A stretch of 62,500 nt of DNA. It comes from Symbiodinium natans (lineage: Eukaryota; Sar; Dinophyceae; Suessiales; Symbiodiniaceae). Shown here in pieces: positions 53,131-62,500 of this stretch. A model generated the notes under the pieces. That model worked only from the letters and a program-made list of their open reading frames with translations. It was not told where the DNA came from and searched no databases. How positions within the stretch are numbered: position 1 is the stretch's first letter; each line of letters opens with the position of its first letter. The translations under genes and the position numbers were made by a program. The stretch covers positions 715,025-777,524 of the forward strand of contig CAJNDS010000001.1 in assembly GCA_905221605.1 (NCBI GenBank), read 5' to 3'.

Positions 53131-53327
53131 CAAGCGAAGCCCCCAAAGTTCTCAACCTTCTGGAGCATAACCCCCCTACACCAAAAAGAAGCCTAAATCC
53201 CAAGACCCATAGCAAACTCGAAATTCCGAAGTCCCCAAGCCCTCAACGCCTGAGTTCAATTCCCGAACCCTAACCCTAAACCCTAAACCCGAAACCCTAA
53301 ACCCCAAACCCCCTTTAGGCTCCGCTC

Positions 53328-53400
53328 TCCCACTGCTTCCGGTCCGCCTTGCTTTTGGCTTTGAAGCGCCGTCCTGCGCATGGTCTGCCCCATCGTCCCT
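53328..53400 (-). CDS. Possible exon (basic), unknown
   Basis: An island between repeat arrays. The minus frame reads RRFKAKSKADRKQWESG after a CGCAG acceptor. It is too short to assign, and no neighbouring exon could be joined in phase. Confidence 0.28.
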
Positions 53401-53537
53401 AAACCCTAAACCCTAAACCCTAAACCCTAAACCCTAAACCCTAAACCCTAAACCCTAAACCCTAAACCCTAAACCCTAAACCCTAAACCCTAAACCCTAA
53501 ACCCTAGACCCTAAACCCTAAACCCTAAACCCTAACC
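53397..53537. repeat. CCCTAAA array
   Basis: About 19 units. Confidence 0.95.
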
Positions 53538-55070
53538 CGTCAACCCTTCAGCCCGAAACCCCTAAACCTACCCTTTAAGTTGAGGCCAAGGGTTTGCCAG
53601 GGGGGCAAAGACCCCTTCATCAAGGGATACACCTTAAGCCTTCATCAGCATCTCGAAAAAAGGTTGGCATATTTTTTTACTTCTACGGACTATCGGGATA
53701 AGCCCTACATAGGCCCTAAACCATAGACCCTAAACCCTAAACCCTAAGCCCTAAGCCCTAAACCCCAAACCCTAACTCCTAAACCCTAATTCTATCTACT
53801 TCGACTCGAAGCCCTTCTAAACCCTCAAACACGGTACGCCCCGGAACCCTGCACCCCAAACCCTACAAAGCCCTAAGCCCTCAGCCCTAGCCTTAGTATG
53901 GGCCCTTAAACGGGGACCCCTTATATATGTACCCCTTGTATAGCCTATACAACCCAAGGGCCCATACTTCAGAACCCGTTACAGGAGGTAAGGGACTCCG
54001 TTTCTACCCCACATGGAATAGAATCCCCTTCAAGGACCCCTAAAAAGGGTACCCTATTTTCTTCAACCCCCATATGAAGCTTTTAAACCTTAAACCCTAA
54101 ACCCTAAACCACCTAAACCCTAAACCCTAAACCCTAAACCCTCAACCCTAAACCCTAAACCCTAAACCACAAACCCTAAACCCTAAACTCTAAACCCTTA
54201 GCCCGCCTTCGCTGTCATTGCCGGCTTGGAGGATCTCGACCTACGCCCCGCGAACCGAATTGGGGTACTTACGGGACTTATATGAGCAGCCGCAAAACAT
54301 CGTATGTAAATGCTAATTAGACAATCGTGGGGTATCGCTTTTGGGGGGGGGGGGGGCCTTATCGCTTTATGAGACTTTGGCTCAATGCTACTACAAAAAC
54401 CTATCGCTTTACTGCTTAAGAGATCCTAAGCCTGGAGCCCCTCCCCTAAACACTGAATTCCTACGCCCGTTTCCTTTCTTTAGGACCTATCGACGAAAGC
54501 TCCTGTTCTAGGAGCTGGAGCTCTCCATGCTCGAATCAGAAATCCAAATCCTAAACTTCGAACCCTCAACCTGGGGCAGGGCCTTGCCCAGCTCTTCGGG
54601 TGGCCAAATGGGTATCGTAGGGGTATCGCTTTGGGTATCACTCCGGAATAAGACCCAACCACGAAATCATGACATTGTTGCAGAACGACTACTAGATTCA
54701 AGATTGAGGGTATCTCTTTTGGGGGGGGGGGTCGGTGCCCTATCGTTTTCCGAGGTTTTAGGCATGAACGTGGAATTTTATCTCCGCCACAAGAAACCTC
54801 CTGCAACGTAATAACAGTGGTCGCTCATATGTGGGTTATAGCTACACCCTTGATTGGTTACGAAGTATCCTGAACCTGTGAGCCCCAAAAAGCAGGTGGC
54901 AGCTTCTCCCTGCTCGAGAGCCTTCCTAACCCTCAGGGTTTTAGGGTGTAGGGTCGGCTTTAGGTTTAAAACCCTAAGCCCTAAACCCTAAGCCCTAAAC
55001 ACGAAGAAACCCTAAACCCTAAAGCCTAAACCCCAGATCCCTAACCCCAAAAGGCCCTAACTACCAAAAC

Positions 55071-55137
55071 CTGCGAACGGAGGCGGACGGACGGCCTCGT
55101 CGCCAACGGCAAGTCGGCAGACCTCAGCGTGGCTGAC
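55071..55137 (-). CDS. Internal exon, unknown gene
   Basis: A 67-nt segment with AG acceptor and GT donor on the minus strand: 22 codons plus one base (VSHAEVCRLAVGDEAVRPPP). The plus strand is also open but lacks splice signals at these limits. A second candidate exon (RKALEQGEAATC) lies downstream at about 54890-54930. Confidence 0.42.
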
Positions 55138-55754
55138 CTCTAAACCCTAAACCCTGAACCCCAGACCCCAAACCCTAAAACCTAAACCCTCCTAAAACTC
55201 TAGGTTGTCCAGTAACCTAGGATGAAAAAGGGTACCCTTTTTTGCTTAAAGGTGTTTATAAGGGAACCTAAACCCAAAAAAAAGGGATAAGGGCACTACT
55301 GGGCATCCTAGAACTAGACCCAGGAGGAACCTAGGAATCAAAAGGGTGCCCTTTTTTGGTTTTAAGGGGATTATAAGGGAACCCCCACCCCAAAAAAGTG
55401 AAATAAAGGCCTACTCCCGGCCCTTTAAAAGTTCAATTTTGTGTCTCCTTATTGTAGTTTCTACAAAAACGCAGAAGGTTAGAGTCCTAAGACTCAGCCA
55501 GAAGAAAGCCAAGTCAGCGTCGTCCCCACCATCAAGGTCACTAGTAGGAGTACCACAATGACAGCCCAAAACCCTGTAAGCCCGAAGGAACAATAAACCC
55601 TAAACCCTAAACCCTAAACCCTAAAACCTAAACCCTAAACCCTAAACCCTAAACCCTAAACCCTAAACCCTAAACCCTAAACCCTAAAAACACAAACACA
55701 AATCCTCAGGCCACCTTGGTGCTCGAAATTCTTGAGGAGCATACATCCACACAC

Positions 55755-55850
55755 ATATATATATATATATATATGTACACATGTATATATGTATATATAC
55801 ACATATATATATATGTACATATATGTGTGTACACATGTATATATTTAACT
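55755..55850. repeat. (TA)n/(TGTATA) microsatellite
   Basis: Alternating TA and TGTATA runs. Confidence 0.95.
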
Positions 55851-56020
55851 ATCTCTATTTGTTTATAAAGACCAAGTGGGTAGAGGAGGGGTTGTGGCCC
55901 TTGAGAAGAGGCTGGGGAGATTCACTCCCCGGTTGAACCCACCCAAAAACACCCTATAGGGGCCCCCTAGTTATAAGTAGAGTTATACGAGCCCTAAATT
56001 GGGCTATTAAGGATCCTAAA

Positions 56021-56212
56021 TTAGATTATAAGTCCCTGAACTACAGTTAGTATAGTAAGGGAGCCCTCCTTGTACACCCTTTTGCTGACGTCATGCTCAG
56101 TGGCAACTTCGCTCTGGAGATCCTCCTGTCGACGCAAGATCACGGTGGTCTTGCAAACGCAAGTGTCCTTAGCGAAAAGCTTCATCAAAAACAAAGAACT
56201 CAGAATAAACAT
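56021..56212 (-). CDS. 63-residue open frame, unknown
   Basis: The minus frame contains protein-like content (KLFAKDTCVCKTTVILRR, SEVATEHDVSKRVYKEG). Its 3' end runs into a MITE-like element (55965-56045), so its true limit is earlier. It lies just downstream of another open island at 56.3-56.8 kb and may be one of its exons. Confidence 0.32.
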   Translation of the reverse strand: MFILSSLFLMKLFAKDTCVCKTTVILRRQEDLQSEVATEHDVSKRVYKEGSLTILTVVQGLII

Positions 56213-56299
56213 GTCATTGAGTTTTTGGAAGTGGGCTCATAGGGTTTCGGGTTTAGGGTTTCGGGTTTAGGGTTTCGGGTTTAGGGTTTGGGAGTCCCC

Positions 56300-56841
56300 T
56301 GCATCAAATACAAGGAACAGAACATGCCGGTAACTCTCCCCCCCCCCCCCAAGATCCCTGAATCGGTCAGCTGTTGTGAGCACGCCGTTGTTTTTCTGGA
56401 TCTTCCTTTTTTGCTTCGTCATGGTGTCGGCGGACATCAAAATCTGACAGGTTTTGTGCTTGACCTTCTTCCACTTGCGGTACACCGTCCATTTCTGCAA
56501 CCTGATCGGGGCACTGGTCGCCAAGTAACGACTTGTGGAAGCACAGGGTCCTGCGAGTGGCAAGCGCGGGCTTCAAGGAACATAGCGCCGGCAAGAGCTT
56601 GCCGGCGCGACAACTTGCTGCCAGCCACTGCGGCCCGCAAACTCCTCCCCCGAGCAGCCGCATGGAGATCACCCACGTATTCATGCATGCGGCAGGGTGC
56701 AAGGTTGCTGCCTCCTCTTCGTCGTGCGATTGCGCCAGCCACAAGACTTGCCGTGCGCGATCCGCAAGCAAAGCTTCTGCTGCTGGAGCAAGGTGGCCTG
56801 GCTGCTCAGGCCAAACCATGACCCGGGCGCCCAAAGCTTAA
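56300..56841 (-). CDS. Coding-like island, frames unresolved
   Basis: About 540 bases free of telomere-like repeat with long open frames on both strands. The most protein-like minus stretch is at about 56355-56510 (QKWTVYRKWKKVKHKTC, MTKQKRKIQKNNGVLTTADR). Upstream of it two other minus frames are open. It is likely an exon-bearing region or a degraded gene copy. I do not recognise it. Confidence 0.33.
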
Positions 56842-56904
56842 ACCCTAAACCCTAAACCCTAAACCCTAAACCCTAAACCCCCTAAATTCAAACTCACCGT
56901 GCTG

Positions 56905-57842
56905 CTACTCAAGCTGCTTGACATCGGGGGGCTGAAGCTGACGCCCCTAAACCCTAAGCCCTAAACCCTAAACCCTAAACCCTAAGTCCTACAAAGTACA
57001 GACTTAGGCTAGGTTGTAGCTTCTCCAACTCACGTCGAGCGCGCTTGCCTCCTACGTAGGTCACTTCTCTGCGCCATGAGGGGACGTTGAGTTTTGGGCT
57101 AGGTCTCAAGAAGAGGGGTCTCAGTGTAGGGTATAGGGTTGAGGATTTCGGGTTTAGGGTTAGTCCGTATCAAGGACTGCTAGTATGCGGGAGGAACACC
57201 CAACACCCTAAACCCTAATGCGTGTATTGTGCTTGATTGCTTTTGTTTGTGGGGGGGGGGGGTTAGGGTTGAATTAGGGTTTAGGGTTTAGGGTTTAGGG
57301 CTTAGCTGCAACGCACAATAGCGCACGTTCGCAAGCGTGAGCTGCAAACCCCAACGTTGCACAAGGAACAGATGCCCCACCACGGTATCAGCAATTTGGT
57401 TTCAATTCTTGTTTCTGGGTTTGTGCCAGGGCGTCTAGGGACCTAAGGCCTACACCATAATTTGTTCAAAATTAACATTTATATTCCTTATTGGGGTTTA
57501 AGTACCCTGATAAATGCAAAATGATACCCAAATATGACCAAGACAATTAACACGCAGAAACCACAGCATATTTGTTGATGGCTGGCTGAGTGGAGGGGCC
57601 GGCGGATATCTTTAGGCGTAGTTCTGGGCTCCAAAATATTCACTTACGCCGTGAAGGTTAGGAGGGAGGCGGGTCCGCGGGTATTCGTGGCCAGCTCCTT
57701 CTCTACGGCCACCAAACCCCCTTAAAACGTCCCTGAACCCTAAACCCTAAACCCTAAACCCTAAACCCTAAACCTTAAAGGCCCAAGCGGCCCCCGCAAG
57801 GATGCTCGACCAGGCCTTGTTCTCACTCTCGGGATACAAGGG
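56905..57842 (-). CDS. 3' end of an unknown gene, four phase-matched exons
   Basis: Exons in minus order: 57774-57842 (PLYPESENKAWSSILAGAAW), 57648-57700 (KELATNTRGPASLLTFT, consensus GTAAGT donor), 56993-57098 (PKLNVPSWRREVTYVGGK, ELEKLQPSLSLYF) and 56905-56931 (PPDVKQLE and TAG). All donors are GT and all lengths fit one frame. Within the third exon a GTGAGT could act as an alternative donor. Introns contain TTTAGGG arrays, a partial inverted-repeat element and a poly-G run. Not recognised. Candidate upstream exons lie at 58660-58740 and 58990-59030. Confidence 0.6.
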
Positions 57843-58317
57843 CTTTCAAGGAAGAGGGTTTAGGGTTTAGGGTTTAAGGTTTAGGGTTTAGGGTTTGGGG
57901 TTTAGGGTTTAGGGGCTTTAGAAGGAAGAGGGCTTGGAAGGGTGACTGGACCCTAAAAAGGGTAGGGGGTTCAGGGTTTAGGGTTTAGGGGTAAGGGTCC
58001 AGGGTTTAGGGTTTAGGGCTAGACCTAGGAGTAACCTAGGAATAAAACGCGGGTGCCTTTTTGGTTTAAAGGGGTTTATAAGGGACAGCCAGCCCTAACA
58101 AAAACATTTCAAAACAAGTTAGCAAGGGCCTTCTGTGGGTCCCAGGTTATAAGGGTCAAGGGAATACGGTTTAGGTCCGGGTTGCATTGGAACTCAAGTT
58201 GTTTTGCTCTTGAAATCATGTTTCTGCGCCCGAAGCCTCAGGGGGTGCAAAGCCTGAACACTTACCCCTACACCTTGAGCGAGCAAGAGCAAGAGCAAGA
58301 GAGAGACGCGGTTGAGG

Positions 58318-58597
58318 GTTTAGGGTTAGGGTTTAGGGTTTAGGGTTTAGGGTTTAGGGTTTAGGGTTTAGGGTTTAGGGTTTAGGGTTTAGGGTTTAGG
58401 GTTTAGGGTGTAGTGTTTAGGGTTTAGGGTTTAGGGTTTAGGGTTTAGGGTTTAGGGTTTAGGGTTTAGGGTTTAGGGTTTAGGGTTTAGGGTTTAGGGT
58501 TTATGTTTTAGGGTTTAGGGTTTAGGGTTTAGGGTTTAGGGTTTAGGGTTTAGGGTTTAGGGTTTAGGGTTTAGGGTTTAGGGTTTAGGGTTTAGGG
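58318..58597. repeat. Longest TTTAGGG array in the window
   Basis: About 38 units with only a few variants (GTGTTTA, TTATGTTTTA). Confidence 0.95.
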
Positions 58598-59334
58598 CCC
58601 CCCTGAACCCTAAGCCCTTAGAACTAAACCTTAAACCCTAAGCCTAGGGTTTAAAGGGAGTTCGGCCTCACGAAGCTTTCTCACAGGATCCCAAAGGAGA
58701 CCCTCCAAACAGAACCCACAGATTTGAAGTGGGTGTAAGGTTCTGGGTTTAGGGTTTAGGTTTAGGGTTTTGGGGTTGAGGTTTGGGGTTTGGGGCTTCG
58801 GGCTTCGGGTTTGTGGTTTAGTTAGGGTTTGAGATTTGGGGCTTGGGGTCCAGGGTGTAAGGTTTGGGGTTCAGGGCTTGGGGTTTTGGGTGAAGGGCTT
58901 GGGGGTTGGAGTTAAACCCTAAACCCTGAACCCCGAAACCTAAACCCTAAACCCTAAAACGCTGGGGTCTTTTGGTGTACTAGGATTTTGGATCGCCACG
59001 CCCCAATGACCCTTCATCGGCCAGAGACCTCACCCTACACCCTAGACACTACTTCACAGCCAGGGGCATGCCACAAAGAAGAGGGTTCAGAGTTCAGGGT
59101 TTAGGGTTCAGGGTTCAGGGTTTAGGGCTTAGGCCTTCGGGCTTAGGGTGCAACACAAGAAAAGCACACGAAGATCACATGAGAAGCGAGTTCAGTTCAA
59201 CAGTTATGGCTGCGGCGCCTGTGCAAACTCTAAACCCTAAACCCTAAACCCTAAAACCTAAACCCTAAACCCTAAAACCTAAACCCTAAACCCTAAACCC
59301 TAAACCCCAAACCCCATGCCACCTTCGGGGTCTC

Positions 59335-59415
59335 CGCAGCCGCCGGGGTCGCTGGCCCGGCGGGCGCCTGACGGAAGGAGGTTTCATTCTGAGGTGGGTG
59401 GTATAAGGGGGGGCT
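59335..59415 (-). CDS. Possible Ala/Pro-rich exon
   Basis: A GTCAG acceptor, an open minus frame APAGPATPAAAETPK, then GTGGCA as donor. Other islands nearby (59.0 kb: KGHWGVAIQNPSTPKDPS; 59.2 kb: AAAITVELNSLLM before GTGATC) could belong to the same minus-strand gene. Low-complexity content makes the family unreadable. Confidence 0.3.
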
Positions 59416-59996
59416 TATAAGGACGGCTTAGGGTTTAGGGTTTAGGGTTTAGGGTTTGGGGTTTAGGGTTTAGGGTTTAGGGTATGAGGTCAGGGATTCA
59501 GAGGTATGGGAATGGAGGGGGGGGGGGGGGGGGTTCAGGGGTTTAGGGCTTAAATGGGTTTAGGGTTTGGGGTTAGGTTCTTTTGGGGGTAGCTTTGAAA
59601 CGTTCAGGGCTTCAGAAGCGGTTTAGGGTTTAGGGTCTAGGGTTTAGGGTTTAGGGTGTTCCTGAGCTCAGGGTTTTATGGCTTTAGGCTTCAGGGCTTA
59701 AGAAGTCTCCAGCTAAGGCGATGAAACGGCCCAAGCGGGTAACAAAAGGGTTTAGGCGCTCTCAGGCTCAAACCACGTATCCTTCCTTTGGGGTTTTAGG
59801 GCTTTAGGATTTGGGAGTTACTTGAGGTGCATCACGCCTGGACTAGATTGCTGGGGAAAATAGGGCATGTCCAAGCAAGACGTTTCATCGCGAATGTCTT
59901 GTACTGAACTTGGAACCCTTATAAAATTTAGCGGTGTAGTACCCAAACAATAGAATTATTTCCAAGTATCCCTAAGTATCTAGCAAAGCCAAAGCC

Positions 59997-60047
59997 TTAG
60001 GTCAAGAAGAGCGCCAGCCCCAATCCGAACACAACGGCGACCTCTTT
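59997..60047 (-). CDS. Possible terminal exon ending in a membrane helix
   Basis: A 51-nt segment after a CTAG acceptor encodes KEVAVVFGLGLALFLT and TAA. The hydrophobic end would suit a C-terminal membrane anchor. Upstream exons of the same gene are not identified; the only nearby confident exons (60521-60876) belong to a protein with its own stop. Confidence 0.38.
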   Translation of the reverse strand, partial: KEVAVVFGLGLALFLT

Positions 60048-60520
60048 CTAGAGGCTCTACCCCTTGATTTTCTGAGTCCCCTTTTAAGGATCCCTAAGGG
60101 AATATAACGGCCATATTAGGAGTATATTCAATTCAGGGATTAGGGTTTAGGGTTTAGGGCCAGGCTTCATCATGTGAACTCTTAGTTCCGAAACCCTGCA
60201 CCACTAAGGGTGTAGGTCTCGAAGGCGATCCGACATCCGGTTTAGGGTTATAGGGTTTAGGGTTAGGGTTTAGGGTTTAGGTTCAGGGTTCAGGGTCCAG
60301 GGCTTAGGGAAGGAAGACCCAGGGAGCAGGATGCGCTGGAAGCATGGCGACATTGACCCTTGCGCAGCCGATGCACAACAACCACGATACCCAGGAACCC
60401 TATACCCGAAAACCCAAACCTAAAACCCTATACATATACCCTATAGACCCTATACTTCCGCATCGCGTGATTTTCGGGCCACGTTAGACCCTTGCAGGGC
60501 TTGTAAACCCCCTGAGTCTG

Positions 60521-60876
60521 CTAAGTGGCTAAGAAGCGCAACAGAGCTTGCGGCGGGGCTTTCGTGGGCATGTTGTCGTCCAGGTTTGAAGCTGTTGGAT
60601 GTGAATGCATTTGCATGATGCTCAGGTAGGCGTCGAAATCCCAGACGCCAGCCTGGATCACCCATCACCTCATGTTGACTCCGCCATAGCTGGACTGCCT
60701 TTTGCGCCAGGAAAAAGGGTCTGGTGATTTAGTCGCGCCCTAAACCCTAACCCAAAACCTTTAAACCCTACACCGTAAACCCGAAGCCCTACAAACCCTA
60801 AACCCTAAAACCTAAACCCTAAACCCTAAACCCTACAACAGGCCTTGGCCGGCGTCGTTTTTGGCGCGCTGGCAGC
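60521..60876 (-). CDS. Last two exons of an unknown gene
   Basis: The exon at 60844-60876 (AASAPKTTPAK; GC donor) joins in phase 0 to the terminal exon 60521-60652 (AGVWDFDAYLSIMQMHSHPT, DDNMPTKAPPQALLRFLAT, TAG at 60521-60523). Acceptors are AG followed by G. The splice style matches AMT and AMPD. The protein is not recognised. The intron contains CCCTAAA repeats and a block of unique sequence. Confidence 0.6.
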
Positions 60877-61639
60877 CTAGTCGAGGACTCCATTTACATG
60901 GGTTTGGGAACTCCTAAAACCTAAACCCTAGACCCTAAACCCTAAACCCTGAACCCTAAATCCTCAAACCTCAACCCTGAACCCTGAACCCGAACCCCAA
61001 TATTTCGACGGCTTTCCCTGGAGATGTAGGGGCCCTAGACCTTAAACCCCCGCCCCTCGTACCCTTCAACCCACAAAAGCCATGATCCACCCTCGGTACC
61101 CAGAAAGATGCCCCCCCGACGACTTCAATGTTCTCATGAAGGTGGCTATAGATTAGGGTTTAGGGTTTAGGGTTTAGGGTTTAGGGTTTAGGGTTGAGGG
61201 TTTAGGGTTTAGGGTGCACTCACAGGCAAGCAGGGCATCAAGGGTTTGGGGCTGTCGGGCTTAGGAGGCTTGCTTACACCCCTTGACTGGTTCGGTCGAA
61301 AAATTTGGCTTGGGGTTTAGGGCTTAGGGCTTAGGGCTTAGGGCTTAGGGTTTAGGGTTTAGGGTCTAGGGTTTAGGGTATACATATTTCTCTCCTTGAA
61401 GGAGGCCAGCAGCCTCAGCCCAAAATCTGGATGCCCCCCCCCCCCCCCCCCTCCCAACCCCAAACCCCAAACCCTAAACCCGAACCCTAAACGCCTAAAC
61501 CCTAAATCCTAAACCCTGAACCCTAGACCCTAAACCCTAAATGGTGGAGCGACTTATAGTTGAGGGTTTGGAGTGTAGAGATCCTGATACATTGGGGTCA
61601 GACACAGTCAGACACCTTGTACTACTAGAATTCCTTTTG

Positions 61640-61745
61640 AGGCATATGAACCTTAAGCCCTTTTAGGTATGTGACCCCTTAAACCATTTTAGGTATATGA
61701 ATCCTAAACCCTTTTATGGTTCATTCGGTTCATTCGGTCATCCTC
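61640..61745. repeat. Palindromic TTTTAGGTATATGAA minisatellite (copy 1)
   Basis: Three degenerate units with the core AGGTATATGAACCTTAA. It is followed by the segment GGTTCATTCGGTCATCC, which recurs near the second array. Confidence 0.78.
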
Positions 61746-62007
61746 TACATCGAGCATGTCGGATTTCAAGGGCTTAGGGCACAGGGCACGTGTCACCTAC
61801 TTGGCTTATATGCGCCTTGTGGGTGGATTGTGGGTAGCGAGGCCTGAACCCCGACCCCAAGCCCTACTCACCATTCCAAACCCGCCTAAAGCCCAAACCA
61901 CATTCACCAATCGCCCAAAACCCTAGACTAAACCCTAAACCCTAAAGCCCATGATTTTGTTAGGGGCCAAATGAAGATTGGGGTCATATACCCAAAACAA
62001 CAATAAT

Positions 62008-62165
62008 CCATTTCAAGGTATATTGAACCTCAGTTCCTTAAGGTATATGACCTATAATTGATTTAAGGTATATGAACCTTAAATTCCTTTGATAGTGTAT
62101 GAACCTACAACTCCTTAAGGTCTATGAACCTTACAACCCGTTTAGGGTTCATTTCGTCATCCAAG
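62008..62165. repeat. Palindromic AAGGTATATGAACCTTAA minisatellite (copy 2)
   Basis: Four or five units of about 30-35 bp, each nearly self-complementary, followed by GGGTTCATTTCGTCATCC. Related to the array at 61640-61745. Confidence 0.8.
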
Positions 62166-62299
62166 TTGGTGGCTTCAGCTTCTCAAATAAGCCTAAACCC
62201 TAAACCCCAAACCCTCAACCCTATAAACCCTAAACCCTAAACCCTAAACCTAAACCCTAAACCCTAAACACTAAACCCTAAACCCTAAACCCTAAACCC

Positions 62300-62374
62300 T
62301 TAGGCGCTTGTGCGGTCCCCCGCCTCCGCCTTGGGCGCCGCCTTTGCCGCGTCTCCGTTTTCCGGGGCCTTGGC
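62300..62374 (-). CDS. Terminal exon, Lys/Ala/Pro-rich C-terminus
   Basis: A GGCAG acceptor, then 24 codons (AKAPENGDAAKAAPKAEAGD, RTSA) and TAA, exactly 75 nt. The low-complexity charged tail resembles the C-terminal tails of linker-histone or ribosomal-type proteins, but that is only composition. The rest of the gene lies to the right of the window. Confidence 0.5.
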   Translation of the reverse strand, partial: AKAPENGDAAKAAPKAEAGDRTSA

Positions 62375-62500
62375 CTGCCTGAACCTTGGAGCTATTGTAG
62401 TGGGTTTAGGGGTTGTAGGGTTTAGGGTTTAGGATTAGGGGCACTTCGGGATATTCCCAAGGTCTCGGGGCTTAGGGTTTGGGGTTTAGGGTTTAGGCTT

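Larger units (their letters stand above)
52290..54990. other. Repeat-rich stretch upstream of Ubl-LRR gene 2
   Basis: Inverted-repeat elements, CCCTAAA arrays, and two copies of a segment containing GGTATCGCTTTTGGGGG (about 54331-54352 and 54709-54731). One possible exon at 54200-54245 (minus VEILQAGNDSEG, GC donor). Confidence 0.4.
60900..62299. other. Repeat-rich stretch
   Basis: TTTAGGG arrays, a poly-C run at 61434-61451 and two palindromic minisatellites. An island at 61060-61150 is open on minus (HENIEVVGGASFWVPRVDHG) but has no mapped partners. Confidence 0.4.

Overview
The window looks like nuclear DNA of a dinoflagellate, or a close alveolate relative. Four things point that way. 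The telomere-type unit is TTTAGGG/CCCTAAA. Many inferred introns start with GC, and one with GA, instead of GT, and almost all end AG followed by G. Two intronless genes fuse a ubiquitin-like domain to long runs of a 22-residue leucine-rich repeat. Almost every coding segment I can defend is on the minus strand, as in dinoflagellate one-way gene arrays. No tRNA, rRNA, CRISPR array, operon or bacterial-type signal was seen.

Most of the window is telomere-like repeat and its variants, on both strands, broken every few hundred bases by islands of 20 to 150 bases of ordinary sequence. At the left end the islands are exons. Read on the minus strand and joined in frame at AG acceptors, the islands at 61-4862 give the first 283 residues of an ammonium transporter. 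Those at about 5281-12562 give part of AMP deaminase. The repeats are therefore intron filler inside working-looking genes. The left edge is not a chromosome end, because the transporter gene runs off it.

Layout, left to right: AMT (61-4862); AMPD fragment (5281-12562) with extra coding-like blocks in its introns; a 12.7-15.6 kb block with GT-AG exons of an unknown gene and long TC microsatellites; repeat-rich DNA to 26.4 kb; Ubl-LRR gene 1 (26506-28506); repeats, an AT-rich island and terminal-inverted-repeat elements to 36.5 kb; unknown multi-exon minus-strand genes at 36.6-40.7, 41.8-42.7, 44.6-45.3, 45.9-47.0 and 49.1-49.4 kb; Ubl-LRR gene 2 (50160-52217); and further unknown exons and genes at 55.1, 56.9-57.8, 60.0, 60.5-60.9 and 62.3 kb.

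At least six families of short palindromic, MITE-like elements are scattered through the introns and spacers. Several copies carry a telomere-repeat core. One copy sits in the 3' flank of Ubl-LRR gene 2 and is absent from the matching flank of gene 1. AMP deaminase (which releases ammonia from AMP) next to an ammonium transporter in the same direction is a suggestive pair, but joint regulation is not shown. All exon calls come from reading by eye. Families named here rest on conserved motifs; the rest are given as unknown.
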